From SIG622 sp045600125 (GTDB taxonomy: Bacteria; Bacillota; Clostridia; Oscillospirales; CAG-382), in contig JAZRXH010000091.1 in NCBI GenBank assembly GCA_045600125.1, positions 62,001 to 126,000 on the forward strand: DNA of 64,000 nucleotides, given 5' to 3'. The position numbers and the translations under genes were made by a program. Of this stretch, positions 1 through 9,913 are shown in pieces. Position 1 is the first letter of the stretch. The number at the start of each line of letters is the position of its first letter. The notes below the pieces were generated by a model that was given only the letters and a program-made list of their open reading frames with translations, made no database searches and had not been told where the DNA came from.

Positions 1-2447
1 TGAAATGCCGGGATCCCTTCGAGGAATGCACCATGGCGGCGGCGACGGTGCGGTATCTTGTGTGCGAGAAGGGCGCAAAATATTCCGATATTGCCATCAC
101 TGCAAGGAACATAGAAGCCTATGAGGGCATTCTGGACAGCGAGCTTTCGCTCTGCGGCATCCCTTACGGCAAAAATCTGAAATACGGTCTTTCCGCAAGA
201 CCCGTCGCCGCCTTCATTCTGACGGCGTTCGATGCACTGCGCTCTTTTTCAAAGGATGCCGTGCTCCGTCACGTGAAGACGGGGCTGACGCTTCTTTCCG
301 ATGAAGAAGCCGATATTCTCGAATGCTACGTGCGGACGTGGAACCTTCAGGGGAAGCAGTTCACCCGTGAGTGGTGTATGCCTCCCGACGGCTTTGCCTC
401 GGACATGCCGAAGGAAAGAGCGGACGAGATCGTCGAAAAAGCCGAAGAGGCAAGAAAGAAGCTGATCACGCCCCTTCTCGTCTTCGGCGAGGACATCCGG
501 GACGCAAAGACCGTCAATGAGATCTCCCGTGCGGTGCTCCGTCTTCTGAAATCGGGCAAGTACGATGCGGAAAGACTTCCCGAAGAGGAGATCGTATACC
601 ACAACATGGTCATGGACGCTCTCGACTGTCTGTGCGACGTCTGCGGTGAAGAGGCGGTGACGCCGAAGCGGTATGCGGAGCTGTTCGAGCTGATCCTCGA
701 GCAGTACGACGTGGGCGTGATCCCGAGAAGTGCGGATGAGGTGAGCATTGCCGACGTCGAGCTTTTCCGAAGCGCCGGGACGAAGTATATGCTCGTCCTC
801 GGGCTTTGCGACGGGGACTTTCCGAGAACGCCAAGTGAAGACAGCATCTTCTCTGACAAGGAGAGAAAGGCGCTGTCGGAGGTGGGTATCGAGCTTTCCG
901 CCGATACCCTCGGGATGCTGGAGGACGAGGACTTCCTCGCCTACAAGGTCATGACCGCCCCCGGCGACGGGTTGTTCCTCTTCTATACCGAGGAAGACGC
1001 CGCCGGGAATCCGAAGTTTCCCTCTCCCCTTATCGATCTTGCCTCCCGCCTTTCCGGGGCAAGGTGCGAGGAAGCGGAGGAGTGCCCGGACATCCGTCTG
1101 TCCCTTCCGGACAAATCACTGAAAAAGGATCTGTTCCGGATAAAGTCTCCGGCGCTCGCTTCGGCGATCCGGCAGTATCTTACGGAAAAAGGCGTCGACC
1201 TTTCCGCAAAGGATATAGGGGACACCGAATATCTTTCCAAAGAATGCGCTTCGCTTCTGTTCCGCCGGGATATGAGCGTGAGCCCTTCCCGATTCGACGC
1301 CTTCAGCGCCTGCGCCTGCCGGTACTTTGCCCAGTACACTCTCGGGCTCTCCCCGGAGGAGGAAGCAAGGCTCGGTGCGGCAGAGATCGGTACCGTCTCT
1401 CACAAAATTCTGGAGGATCTCGTAAAAGAACTGGCGGACAAAAAGAGAGCCGGTGAGGAGATCACCGAGGAGTATGCGCTTCGCCGGGAGCATGAGCTTC
1501 TTGCGGCGTACAGAAATTTCTTCCTCGGCGACCCCGATAATGGGGCGGTCACCAAACGGGCGCAGTATCTGTACGACCGGATGAAATATGCGCTGGACGC
1601 CTGCGTAAAACCCATAGCCAAAGAGCTCGGCTGTTCCGGCTTTATCCCCTCCGACTTTGAACTGGACATCGGCGGTACAGAAGAAGGCAGTGTAAACTGC
1701 GTCAAAATACCGATCCTTGCCGCAGACGGAACGAGCGTCGGGAACCTCACCGTGCGGGGCAAGATCGACCGGGTGGACACCTACACCGAGGGCGGAAAGA
1801 CCTATCTGCGGGTCGTGGACTACAAAACGGGGAAAAAGGTCTTCGGGCTCGACCGGGTGGCATACGGCGAGTACCTTCAGATGCTTCTGTATCTGTACAG
1901 CCTTACGGAAAACGGCTCGGAGAAATACGGGAATACCGAGATCGTCCCCGCCGGTGTGCTTTACCGTCCCGTGCAGAGACCGGAGGGGAAATTCGAGCTG
2001 GGGGAAGACGGAAATATATCCGTCAAAAAAACGAACGGCATCCTGATCGACGACCGAGCCGTTCTGGAAGCCATGGAACCGGGCCTTTGCGGAGAATTCA
2101 TCCCGGCAAAAGCAAATAAAGACGGCTCCTTCTCGAAAGCCTCCAGCGTGATCTCTTCCATGGATATGGAGCGGCTTCTTAAGACCTCCGCCGAGGTCGC
2201 CTCAAAGCTCGCCGGTGAAATGAAGGCAGGCAAGATCGCCTGCAACCCGATAAAGTCCGAGAAGCCGCAGCTTGACAGCTGTGAATACTGCGATATGGCG
2301 CCTTTCTGCCGCTATGAGCACGGAAGCCGCCATACAAGGTACGAGATGACGAAGTATTCCGACGAGGTCTTCGTCACAACACCGAATAAAAAGGGGGCGG
2401 AAGCCCCGGACAAACCCGAAAAAAAGACAGCGGAAGGAGGAAACTGA
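1..2447 (+). CDS. addB: AddB, ATP-dependent nuclease subunit B (5' end cut by window edge)
   Basis: The frame is open from base 3 to the TGA at 2447 with no start, so the gene begins upstream; about 814 residues, roughly the C-terminal two thirds, are visible. AddB pairs with AddA to process double-strand breaks for RecA loading. The C-terminal nuclease module is complete: the first iron-sulfur cysteine in FSACACRYF (about base 1310), GKIDRVD and VVDYKTGKK (about 1760-1835) carrying the catalytic Asp/Lys, and the closing CEYCDMAPFC cysteines (about 2281-2310). The stop lies 2 bp before the addA start, so the two genes are translationally coupled. The ATG at 33 is internal. Family assignment is secure. 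Confidence 0.95.
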   Translation, partial: KCRDPFEECTMAAATVRYLVCEKGAKYSDIAITARNIEAYEGILDSELSLCGIPYGKNLKYGLSARPVAAFILTAFDALRSFSKDAVLRHVKTGLTLLSDEEADILECYVRTWNLQGKQFTREWCMPPDGFASDMPKERADEIVEKAEEARKKLITPLLVFGEDIRDAKTVNEISRAVLRLLKSGKYDAERLPEEEIVYHNMVMDALDCLCDVCGEEAVTPKRYAELFELILEQYDVGVIPRSADEVSIADVELFRSAGTKYMLVLGLCDGDFPRTPSEDSIFSDKERKALSEVGIELSADTLGMLEDEDFLAYKVMTAPGDGLFLFYTEEDAAGNPKFPSPLIDLASRLSGARCEEAEECPDIRLSLPDKSLKKDLFRIKSPALASAIRQYLTEKGVDLSAKDIGDTEYLSKECASLLFRRDMSVSPSRFDAFSACACRYFAQYTLGLSPEEEARLGAAEIGTVSHKILEDLVKELADKKRAGEEITEEYALRREHELLAAYRNFFLGDPDNGAVTKRAQYLYDRMKYALDACVKPIAKELGCSGFIPSDFELDIGGTEEGSVNCVKIPILAADGTSVGNLTVRGKIDRVDTYTEGGKTYLRVVDYKTGKKVFGLDRVAYGEYLQMLLYLYSLTENGSEKYGNTEIVPAGVLYRPVQRPEGKFELGEDGNISVKKTNGILIDDRAVLEAMEPGLCGEFIPAKANKDGSFSKASSVISSMDMERLLKTSAEVASKLAGEMKAGKIACNPIKSEKPQLDSCEYCDMAPFCRYEHGSRHTRYEMTKYSDEVFVTTPNKKGAEAPDKPEKKTAEGGN

Positions 2448-2449
2448 CC

Positions 2450-5400
2450 GTGGAAAACAAGATGACATTTACGGAAAATCAGCAGCTTGCCATAAAAGAT
2501 AACGGCGGTACCCTCCTTGTCGCCGCAGGAGCCGGGAGCGGCAAGACGGCGGTGCTCACCCAGCGCCTCATCGAAAGGGTCTGCTCCCCGGACAGCGAAG
2601 GGAATATCACGGATTATCTCGTTGTGACCTTCACAAAGGCAGCCACCAAGGAGCTGGGGATAAAACTGAGAAAGGCGCTGCAAAAGGAAATTGCCGAGCA
2701 CCCGGAGAACACCCGGGCGAGAAGACAGCTTTCCATGGTGGGTCTTGCGAAGATCCGGACCGTCGACGCCTTCTGCTACGATTTCGTAAGAGCGAATTTC
2801 GAAGCCCTTTCTCTGCCCCCGAAGTGCCGCCTTGCGGACGAGTGCGAAGCATCGGTGATGATGAACGACATTTTCGGTGAGCTGATCGAAGAAAAATACG
2901 AGACCGAAGAGAAGGGCTCGGCGTTTTACAAGGTCACAGAGCTTCTTTCCGGCGTCCGGAGCGATGACGGGATGATAAAAAGCCTTCTGAAGCTGTATAG
3001 GGATCTCCGGGTACAGCCCTCCCCCGAAAAAGCCTTTGAGAGATATCTTGCAAAGTACAAGGAGGTCGAGGATTGCACCGAGATCTTCGGCACCGAATAC
3101 GGGAAACTGATCCGCAAGGACGTCCTCTTTACCGTTGATATGTGCCGGAGCGACCTTGAGGATCTTCTGGCGCAGGCATCGGAAGCGCCGACCGTCTACC
3201 CGCTTATCGAGGAAAGATTCAACGCTTTTACCGACCGTCTTGCCGGCGTAAAGACGGCTTTGGACGGCGGATATGAGAATACAAAGAACTATATTGCATC
3301 GTTGGGTCGTCTTCCGAATGCGGGAAGAAAAACAAAAGAAACCGATGCGGAAGCATTGGACAGGATCAAAAAGCAATTTGATGACATCAAACGCACTTTT
3401 GATAAAATCACGCCGAAATACTTCGGAGCAAGCGCCGAGATCCTTCGGAATGCCGCCAAAGAAACCTATACCGTTCTTTCCGAGATAAGAGATCTTCTTT
3501 CGGAGTTTGACAGAAGGTTCACGGCAAAGAAGCTGGAGAAGGGGCTTCTCGACTACACCGACATAGAAAAGTACGCTCTTTCGCTTCTGTGCAGTGACAC
3601 CGGGGAATTTCCCGGTACCTTCCGAAGAACCGAGCTTGCAAGGACGCTGTCCGAAAACTTTCGGGAGATCTACATAGACGAGTATCAGGACATAAACCCC
3701 GTGCAGGATCTGATCTTCCGCTCACTCGCCCGCTGCGACGAAAAGAGCGGCACCGAAACGAACCGTTTCATGGTCGGGGACAAGAAGCAGAGCATCTACC
3801 GCTTCCGGGGGGCAAAACCGGACATTTTCAACGACTACGTCAGCTCCTTCCCCATGAGTACCGAAGACAGCGGACATGAATCGACCTGTCACAAGGTGTA
3901 TCTGTCCAATAATTTCCGCTGCAGTGAAAACGTGATAAAGGCGACAAACTCGGTATTCGAAATCATCATGGAAAACTATACCGAGGACGAAAAACTGATT
4001 TTTTCCAAAAGAGAAGCGAACAAGCAGACCGCCCCCACCGAGCTGGTACTGCTCTACCGTGACAAGGACGAAACGGAAGCCGAAGACGAAAACGGCAGTG
4101 AAGATACAAAGCAAAGCGACGCAAAAAGCAGCGAGACCGAAGCAATCTACGTTGCCGCACGGATAAAGCAGATGATGAGCGACCCCGCGTGCCGAAACGA
4201 AAACGGCGAGCCTTACAGCTATAAAGATTTTGCGATCCTCAGCGCTACCGGAAGCGGCGTGGACAGCGTATGCAAGCGGGTGTTCCGGCGAGCCGGGATC
4301 CCTCTCTACTGCGGCGTTGCAGGGGATTTCTTCGAGCTTCCCGAGATCCGTCTTGTGATGTGTCTTCTCAACTGCATCGACAACCCGAGACGGGATATTT
4401 ACATGGCGGGACTCATGCATTCCGGGCTTTACGGCTTCTCGGCGGACGAGCTGTTCCTCATCCGCAAGGATTACAGAAAAATGTCCTTCTGCACCTCGGT
4501 GGAGAGCTTTGCCAAAGAAGAGGTCTCCGATGCGCTTCACGAGAAGGTGCGTGCTTTCCTTTCGGAGTTGTCCGAATTCCGAAAGCTTTCCAGAGGGACT
4601 CCTGCCGACGAGTTTTTGAAGACCGTCTTTGACAGAACGGGGATCCTCGAGCTTTACAGCGGAAAAGAAGCGTCGAAGCGGAAGAATATCCTCCGGGTCT
4701 ATGAGTTTGCACGGAATTTTGAAAAGACTCATTTTTGCGGACTTTCCTCCTTCCTTTCTTATCTTGACGATATGGTGCAGGATAATAACAGGATTGAAAG
4801 CGAGGCGATCGCCGACGCCGTGACCATGACCACCATTCACAAATCCAAGGGACTCGAATATCCGGTGGTATTTACCATCGGAGCGGCAAGCACCTTCAAC
4901 AGCGAGGACGAACGGAAAGCCATCATTTACAACGAAAAGTACGGCATCGGCACAAAGCTCCGGGGCAGTACGGCTCTCGGCATTTCCGAGGAAAACTGTG
5001 AGATCTCCCTTCTCAGTACTCCCTTCCGTCATGCGATCGTCGCCTCGGAAAGAAGCGAGATGCTGGAGGAAAAGAAGCGGCTTCTCTACGTTGCCATGAC
5101 AAGAGCCCGGGACAGACTCATCATCACCGCCAACGTAAAGGATGACCCGGATGCGGTCCTTTCCAAAGCCGTACAGAAACGGAAAAGCGGCTTTGCCGTC
5201 AAGGGACGCTATTCGAAGAGTTTTCTGGACTATCTGCTGTTTGCCGTTCCGGATAAGTTTTTTGACGCCATGGCAGAGCACAAAAAGATTATCCCCTCGG
5301 AAAATGATTTCTTCATCGCCTATACCGAAAAGGTCACGGGACTCGGTGCGATAGCGCAAGCCGCAAGGAGAGCCGAGACCGCCGACGTCCTTTCCGGGGA

Positions 5401-6124
5401 AGAAGCGGAAAAGGCGGCGTCTCTTCTTGCACTTTTACGGAAAAACAGTGAAAAAGTCCCCTACGACAGCCCCATGTCGAAGATCCCGGCGAAGCTCTCG
5501 GTATCCTCCTTGAAAAAGGGACTTCTTGACGAGGACGCACCGAAAAACGACGTGCCGAAGCTGAAAGCCGAGCCGAAGTTCGTTGCCGAAAGCACCGAAG
5601 CGGACGGAGCGGAAAAGGGCACGGCGGCGCACATCTTCATGCAGTTTGCGGACTATGCCGCCCTTGAAAAGGACGGAGCGGCAAAGGAAGCCGAGCGTCT
5701 GTACTCCCTCGGCTTTATTTCCGAACGGCAATATGGGCTGCTTGACACATCTCCCCTTGATGCCTTTGTACACAGTGAGCTTTTTGCCATGATAAGGAAG
5801 AGCCCGAAGGTCTACCGGGAACGTCGATTCAATCTCATGCTTCCCGCTGCGGAATTCACCGAAAACAGCAAAGACGCTTACGGCGATTCCTTCGTACTCG
5901 TGCAGGGCGTCATCGACCTGTATTTCGAGAACGGTGACGGCAGCTGTACCCTTGTGGACTTCAAGACCGACAGAGTGAAAGAGCCGGACGGAGAAGCCGT
6001 TCTTCGGAGCCGTCACGCTTCCCAGCTCGGCTATTACCGCCGTGCGGTGGAGGAAATGACGGGACGGAAGGTATCCCGTGTCCTCCTTTACTCCTTCGCT
6101 CTCGGAAGGTGCGTGGAGCTGTAA
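2450..6124 (+). CDS. addA: AddA, ATP-dependent helicase/nuclease subunit A
   Basis: A 1224-residue UvrD-like SF1 helicase with a C-terminal RecB-type nuclease; it unwinds broken ends with AddB. Helicase motifs are intact: Walker A AGAGSGKT near residue 28, DEYQD near 411, GDKKQSIYRFRGAKPDIF near 440, TIHKSKGLEYPVVF near 800 and LYVAMTRARDRL near 880. The nuclease ends with LVDFKTDR. The start is GTG at 2450, chosen because a strong AAGGAGG site lies just upstream inside the end of addB and the N-terminus aligns with the family (TENQQLAI). Length matches Firmicute AddA. A factor-independent terminator follows at 6143. Confidence 0.97.
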   Translation: MENKMTFTENQQLAIKDNGGTLLVAAGAGSGKTAVLTQRLIERVCSPDSEGNITDYLVVTFTKAATKELGIKLRKALQKEIAEHPENTRARRQLSMVGLAKIRTVDAFCYDFVRANFEALSLPPKCRLADECEASVMMNDIFGELIEEKYETEEKGSAFYKVTELLSGVRSDDGMIKSLLKLYRDLRVQPSPEKAFERYLAKYKEVEDCTEIFGTEYGKLIRKDVLFTVDMCRSDLEDLLAQASEAPTVYPLIEERFNAFTDRLAGVKTALDGGYENTKNYIASLGRLPNAGRKTKETDAEALDRIKKQFDDIKRTFDKITPKYFGASAEILRNAAKETYTVLSEIRDLLSEFDRRFTAKKLEKGLLDYTDIEKYALSLLCSDTGEFPGTFRRTELARTLSENFREIYIDEYQDINPVQDLIFRSLARCDEKSGTETNRFMVGDKKQSIYRFRGAKPDIFNDYVSSFPMSTEDSGHESTCHKVYLSNNFRCSENVIKATNSVFEIIMENYTEDEKLIFSKREANKQTAPTELVLLYRDKDETEAEDENGSEDTKQSDAKSSETEAIYVAARIKQMMSDPACRNENGEPYSYKDFAILSATGSGVDSVCKRVFRRAGIPLYCGVAGDFFELPEIRLVMCLLNCIDNPRRDIYMAGLMHSGLYGFSADELFLIRKDYRKMSFCTSVESFAKEEVSDALHEKVRAFLSELSEFRKLSRGTPADEFLKTVFDRTGILELYSGKEASKRKNILRVYEFARNFEKTHFCGLSSFLSYLDDMVQDNNRIESEAIADAVTMTTIHKSKGLEYPVVFTIGAASTFNSEDERKAIIYNEKYGIGTKLRGSTALGISEENCEISLLSTPFRHAIVASERSEMLEEKKRLLYVAMTRARDRLIITANVKDDPDAVLSKAVQKRKSGFAVKGRYSKSFLDYLLFAVPDKFFDAMAEHKKIIPSENDFFIAYTEKVTGLGAIAQAARRAETADVLSGEEAEKAASLLALLRKNSEKVPYDSPMSKIPAKLSVSSLKKGLLDEDAPKNDVPKLKAEPKFVAESTEADGAEKGTAAHIFMQFADYAALEKDGAAKEAERLYSLGFISERQYGLLDTSPLDAFVHSELFAMIRKSPKVYRERRFNLMLPAAEFTENSKDAYGDSFVLVQGVIDLYFENGDGSCTLVDFKTDRVKEPDGEAVLRSRHASQLGYYRRAVEEMTGRKVSRVLLYSFALGRCVEL

Positions 6125-6142
6125 GAAAAACCGATAAAACGG

Positions 6143-6176
6143 AAAGCACGGAGCAAAATCTCGCTTCGTGCTTTTT
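6143..6176. terminator. Bidirectional terminator between addA and the DUF1846 gene
   Basis: An AAAGCACG/CGTGCTTT stem is followed by a T run on the plus strand and preceded by an A-rich stretch. It sits between convergent genes and could serve both. Confidence 0.75.
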
Positions 6177-6189
6177 GTCGGTTCGTTAT

Positions 6190-7677
6190 TTACTGATTGT
6201 AAAGATTGTTCGACATAAACTCCGGCTCGCAGGTGACGTTGATCTTCAGCTTCCGGAAGGTTATTTCGTCCTGCGGATTGAGGATCTTGGTGTAGTGCGC
6301 CTCGGTGTCCTTCAGTTCTTCGAGCTTTGCAAGAGCGGCGGCGACCATGGGATTGGTGACGGTGCAGACGCTCATGGCGATCAGCGCCTCTTCGAGGTTC
6401 AGCTTGGTCACGTTTCTGCCGAGGGTGTTCTTCTTCATGTTCCGGATAGGCTCGAGGATCATGGGAGAGATGAGGTCGATTTTATCGTTGATACCGGCAA
6501 GGTACTTGATGGCGTTGATAACGGCGGCGGCGGGAGCGCCCAGCATTTCGCCGGATTTTCCGGTGATAATGGTGCCGTCGTGAAGCTGAATGGCGATGGC
6601 CTGCACGCCGGTGTCCTCCGTCTTTTTGAGAGCGGCTCTGACGACGGGTCTGTCGTTTTCGGCGTTGATGCCCGCCTCCTGCATGATGCCCTCGACTCTG
6701 TGCGCTACCTCGATGTCCACGAGTCCGTTCTTATAATCGCACCAGGCACGGTAGGAGCGGCGGATAATCTCCTGCTTTGCGGCGTCACGGACAGCCTCGT
6801 CGTCGACGATGGCGTAGCCCGCCATGTTGACGCCCATATCGGTGGGAGATTTATAAATATCGTTCTTGCCGGTGATTCGGGAAAGGATGGTCTTGACCAC
6901 CGGGAAGGCTTCCACGTCCCGGTTATAATTGACCGTGGTGACGCCGTAGGCTTCGAGGTGATACGGGTCCAGCATATTGACGTCCCGAAGATCCGCCGTT
7001 GCCGCCTCGTAAGCGAGGTTCACGGGGTGCTTGAGCGGGATGTTCCAGATGGGGAAGGTCTCGAATTTTGCGTAGCCCGCATTGACTCCCCTCTTATGCT
7101 CGTGGTAGAGCTGAGAGAGGCAGGTGGCGAGCTTGCCGCTGCCGGGACCGGGTGCGGTCACGACTACGAGAGGTCTTGTGGTCTCGATATAAGGGTTGGC
7201 GCCGTAGCCCTCATCGGATACGATGGTATCCACGTTGTTGGGATAACCGGCGATGACCTTATGGAAATAGACACGCTCGCCGCGGCGTTCCAGTTTCTTG
7301 CGGAAAATATCGGCGGAGGGCTGTCCGGTGTACTGCGTAACGACGATGGAGCTTACGTAAATGTCGAGGGAACGGAGGTTGTCGATGAGACGGAGCACGT
7401 CCATATCGTAGGAGATGCCGAAATCGGCACGGATCTTCTTCTTTTCGATATCGGCGGCGTTGATGGTGACGATGATCTCGGTCTGATCCTTCATGGTGCG
7501 AAGGAGCCGTACCTTGGCGTCGGGGGCGAAGCCCGGAAGGACTCTCGAGGCGTGCAGATCGTCAAAAAGCTTGCCGCCGAACTCGAGATAGAGCTTGTTG
7601 TCGAACTTCTCAATCCTTTCAAGAATGTTCTTCGACTGAAGCTCCACATATTTGTCGTTGTCAAATCCCGTTCTCAT
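6190..7677 (-). CDS. DUF1846 (UPF0371) family protein
   Basis: A 495-residue cytosolic protein recognised as DUF1846 by its N-terminus (MRTGFDNDKYVELQSKNI), the conserved segment VVVTAPGPGSGKLATCLSQL and the YKSPTDMGVNMAGYAI block. The GPGSGK segment looks like a phosphate-binding loop. The biochemical role of the family is not established. The start is ATG at 7677: the frame continues 15 codons upstream, but the family N-terminus and a GGTGG site favour 7677. It is a single-gene unit with its own promoter (7713-7741), convergent with addA. Confidence 0.9.
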   Translation of the reverse strand: MRTGFDNDKYVELQSKNILERIEKFDNKLYLEFGGKLFDDLHASRVLPGFAPDAKVRLLRTMKDQTEIIVTINAADIEKKKIRADFGISYDMDVLRLIDNLRSLDIYVSSIVVTQYTGQPSADIFRKKLERRGERVYFHKVIAGYPNNVDTIVSDEGYGANPYIETTRPLVVVTAPGPGSGKLATCLSQLYHEHKRGVNAGYAKFETFPIWNIPLKHPVNLAYEAATADLRDVNMLDPYHLEAYGVTTVNYNRDVEAFPVVKTILSRITGKNDIYKSPTDMGVNMAGYAIVDDEAVRDAAKQEIIRRSYRAWCDYKNGLVDIEVAHRVEGIMQEAGINAENDRPVVRAALKKTEDTGVQAIAIQLHDGTIITGKSGEMLGAPAAAVINAIKYLAGINDKIDLISPMILEPIRNMKKNTLGRNVTKLNLEEALIAMSVCTVTNPMVAAALAKLEELKDTEAHYTKILNPQDEITFRKLKINVTCEPEFMSNNLYNQ

Positions 7678-7712
7678 ATAAGCACCACCAGTAAACATAA
7701 AATAACTATGAC

Positions 7713-7741
7713 ATTCTACCACAAAACGGTCGAAAAATCAA
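7713..7741 (-). promoter_or_regulatory. Promoter of the DUF1846 gene
   Basis: On the minus strand TTGATT (7736-7741) and TAGAAT (7713-7718) are separated by 17 bp, with transcription predicted to start about 28 bp before the ATG. Confidence 0.7.
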
Positions 7742-7808
7742 GCGAAAAAAACGAGTTTTGAGAAATTCGGCGTTTTGCCGAAAAGGACAGAAAAGCATCG
7801 AATAATCA

Positions 7809-9038
7809 TCAGACGACCTGAAAAATGTAGAATTTCAGATAGTCCGTCTCCGGTACGTTCCAAAGGATGGGATGGTCACAGCCCTGCTGTCTTGCTTCGA
7901 TCTGCTTTAAGGAAACGCCGGCGTCAAGTGCGGCGCTTTTCAGCATTTTCACGAAAAGCTCGTCCTTCATGAAGTGAGAGCAGGAGCAGGTCGCAAGGTA
8001 GCCGCCTCTCGGCAAGAGCTTCATCGCCTTCAGATTGATCTCCTTATAGCCCCGCTCGGCATTATGGACGGTCTTGCGGCTCTTCGTAAAAGCGGGCGGG
8101 TCGAGGATGATGAAATCGTATTTTCTGCCGCCGTTTTTTCCTAAAGACCCGAGCAGGTCAAAAACGTCGGCGCAGACAAAATCCATTTGTCCCGCAAGAC
8201 CGTTGTTATCGGCGTTTTTCCTTGCCATGGCAACGGCGCTTTCGGAAATATCCACGGCGGTCACGTGCAGAGCGCCGCCCCTTGCGGCATTGAGGGCAAA
8301 GGAGCCGGTATGGGTAAAACAGTCCAGCACCGTCTTCCCTCTTGCGATCTTCGACACGGCGAGGCGGTTATACTTCTGGTCGAGGAAGAAGCCCGTTTTC
8401 TGACCGTTCTCAAAGTCCACGTCGTAGGTGATGCCGTTCTCGACGATTTGTGTCGTTGTGGAAAGGGGCGGCGTAAAGAGGTCGGACTTCCACCAGCCTT
8501 TCCCCTGCGAAAGGCCTTCCAGCTCTCGGATCGCCACGTCGTTCCGTTCGTATATGCCGCTTATCTTCTCGCCGAGGTCGTTCATATACTTCCAGAGAGC
8601 GGTAAGGATCACGTCCTTCACACACTCGGTCCCGAAGGACAGCGTCTGCACCACGAGAATATCCGAAAAGCGGTCAACGGTGAGCCCCGGAAAACCGTCG
8701 GCTTCGCCGAAAATAAGACGGCAGGCGGAGAAATCCGCACCCATGACGGTCCTTCGGTAATCCACGGCGTATTTGACACGGCGGGTCCAGAACTCCTCCC
8801 CGAAGGTCTCGTTGGCGTTGTTCGAGAGGATCCGCACCCGGATCTTGCTTTTTTCGCTATAAAAGCCGGTACCGAGGTAAGAGCCCTTTCCGGAGAAAAC
8901 GTCGGCAAGACAGCCGTTGGTGATCGTCCCGACGCTTTCCGTCACTTCCTCCCCGTAGACCCACGGATGTCCGTTCTTGATCGACAGCTCCGCTTTTTTC
9001 GTAACGGTGAGTCTCGGATAATTTCTTTCGGTCTTCAT
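7809..9038 (-). CDS. Class I rRNA large-subunit methyltransferase, RlmI family
   Basis: A 409-residue PUA-domain SAM-dependent methyltransferase of the RlmI/YwbD family, which methylates a cytosine of 23S rRNA. The N-terminal PUA region carries GHPWVYGEEV; the Rossmann fold follows with FFLDQKYNR, the SAM loop DCFTHTGSFALNAARGG, an acidic VTAVDIS, the catalytic LDPPAFTKS and the CSCSHF motif. The start at 9038 is preceded by GGAAAGGA; an upstream in-frame ATG at 9059 has no site. The exact target base is inferred from the family. It lies downstream of recX, separated by a 182-bp spacer with a perfect inverted repeat. Confidence 0.9.
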   Translation of the reverse strand: MKTERNYPRLTVTKKAELSIKNGHPWVYGEEVTESVGTITNGCLADVFSGKGSYLGTGFYSEKSKIRVRILSNNANETFGEEFWTRRVKYAVDYRRTVMGADFSACRLIFGEADGFPGLTVDRFSDILVVQTLSFGTECVKDVILTALWKYMNDLGEKISGIYERNDVAIRELEGLSQGKGWWKSDLFTPPLSTTTQIVENGITYDVDFENGQKTGFFLDQKYNRLAVSKIARGKTVLDCFTHTGSFALNAARGGALHVTAVDISESAVAMARKNADNNGLAGQMDFVCADVFDLLGSLGKNGGRKYDFIILDPPAFTKSRKTVHNAERGYKEINLKAMKLLPRGGYLATCSCSHFMKDELFVKMLKSAALDAGVSLKQIEARQQGCDHPILWNVPETDYLKFYIFQVV

Positions 9039-9111
9039 AGGTTCCTTTCCGTGCCGCACGGAACGCTCAAAAAGTTCCTACGGCACATAGCCTTCCTTAT
9101 TAACACAGCAA

Positions 9112-9138
9112 ATCGTGGGAGGTATTCTTTCCCACGAT
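9112..9138. repeat. Perfect 9-bp inverted repeat between recX and the methyltransferase gene
   Basis: ATCGTGGGA and TCCCACGAT flank a 9-nt loop. Neither strand has a T run directly after it, so it is a weak terminator at best. It may be a leader hairpin of the methyltransferase mRNA or a protein-binding site. Confidence 0.5.
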
Positions 9139-9220
9139 CGTCTGCGCATTCTGCCAATATTGTACTGTTTATCTTATTTCTTTATCGGTTTTCTTTATCG
9201 GTCATGCCGGATATCGCCGT

Positions 9221-9895
9221 TCAGAAGTCAAGCCCGATGTGATTGTCCTCGTCGGGGTCGCCGTCGTACTCGACCTGCGATGCGTACCTGATCTCCTCGT
9301 AGGTATAGCCGTACCGCACCATTTTATCGGCGATCTTTTTCTTTTCGGCTGCGTCCTTCGGTGCACCGCTTCTTGTGAGCTTTGCGTACATTTTTGCCGC
9401 ATTCTCAAAGAAATCCACCTCGGTTTCTTCAAAAGCGGTGTCGATGCTCCGGCGAAGATACCCCTTCGTCATAAGCTCGGTGCGGATGCGGTAGCGGCCG
9501 TAGAGCTTCGCTCTTGCCGACGACTCGATTTTCCTTTTGCAGAACTCGACCTCGTTCACGACGCCGAATTTTACGAGAAGCGCCATGGCACCGGCGATGC
9601 TCTCTTCGGAGTAGCCCTTTTCCCGGAGCTTGTCGCTCATCTGCTTTTCGCTCTTGTCGCCATAGTCCGCAAGGTAATGCTGCATATACTTGACGCCCCG
9701 GAGCTTGTCGGAACAGATCTCCAGTTCTTCTGCACGTTCGTCGTCTATGACGGTCGGATAAGCGCCCGCATTTTCCGGGTCGGGAAGTCCGAGACGGCGG
9801 AAGTCCGACAGCGTGATCTTATAGCGGTTTCTGTCCGCATCGGTGATATACAGCTCGTTTCCGCCCTCTGAGCGGGACACGTCGATAATTTTCAT
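9221..9895 (-). CDS. recX: RecX, regulator of RecA
   Basis: A 224-residue helical-repeat protein that binds RecA filaments and modulates their activity. The RecX signature is visible as repeated three-helix units: YLADYGDKSEKQMSDKLREK, FGVVNEVEFCKRKIESSARA, and a third repeat ending GYTYEEIRYA. The N-terminal 60 residues form a strand-rich extension (ELYITDADRNRYKITL), usual for Firmicute RecX. It starts 18 bp after the recA stop and is almost certainly co-transcribed with it. The C-terminus is acidic. Identification rests on repeats and position together. Confidence 0.88.
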   Translation of the reverse strand: MKIIDVSRSEGGNELYITDADRNRYKITLSDFRRLGLPDPENAGAYPTVIDDERAEELEICSDKLRGVKYMQHYLADYGDKSEKQMSDKLREKGYSEESIAGAMALLVKFGVVNEVEFCKRKIESSARAKLYGRYRIRTELMTKGYLRRSIDTAFEETEVDFFENAAKMYAKLTRSGAPKDAAEKKKIADKMVRYGYTYEEIRYASQVEYDGDPDEDNHIGLDF

Positions 9896-9913
9896 TGTTT
9901 ACTCTTCCGGTAC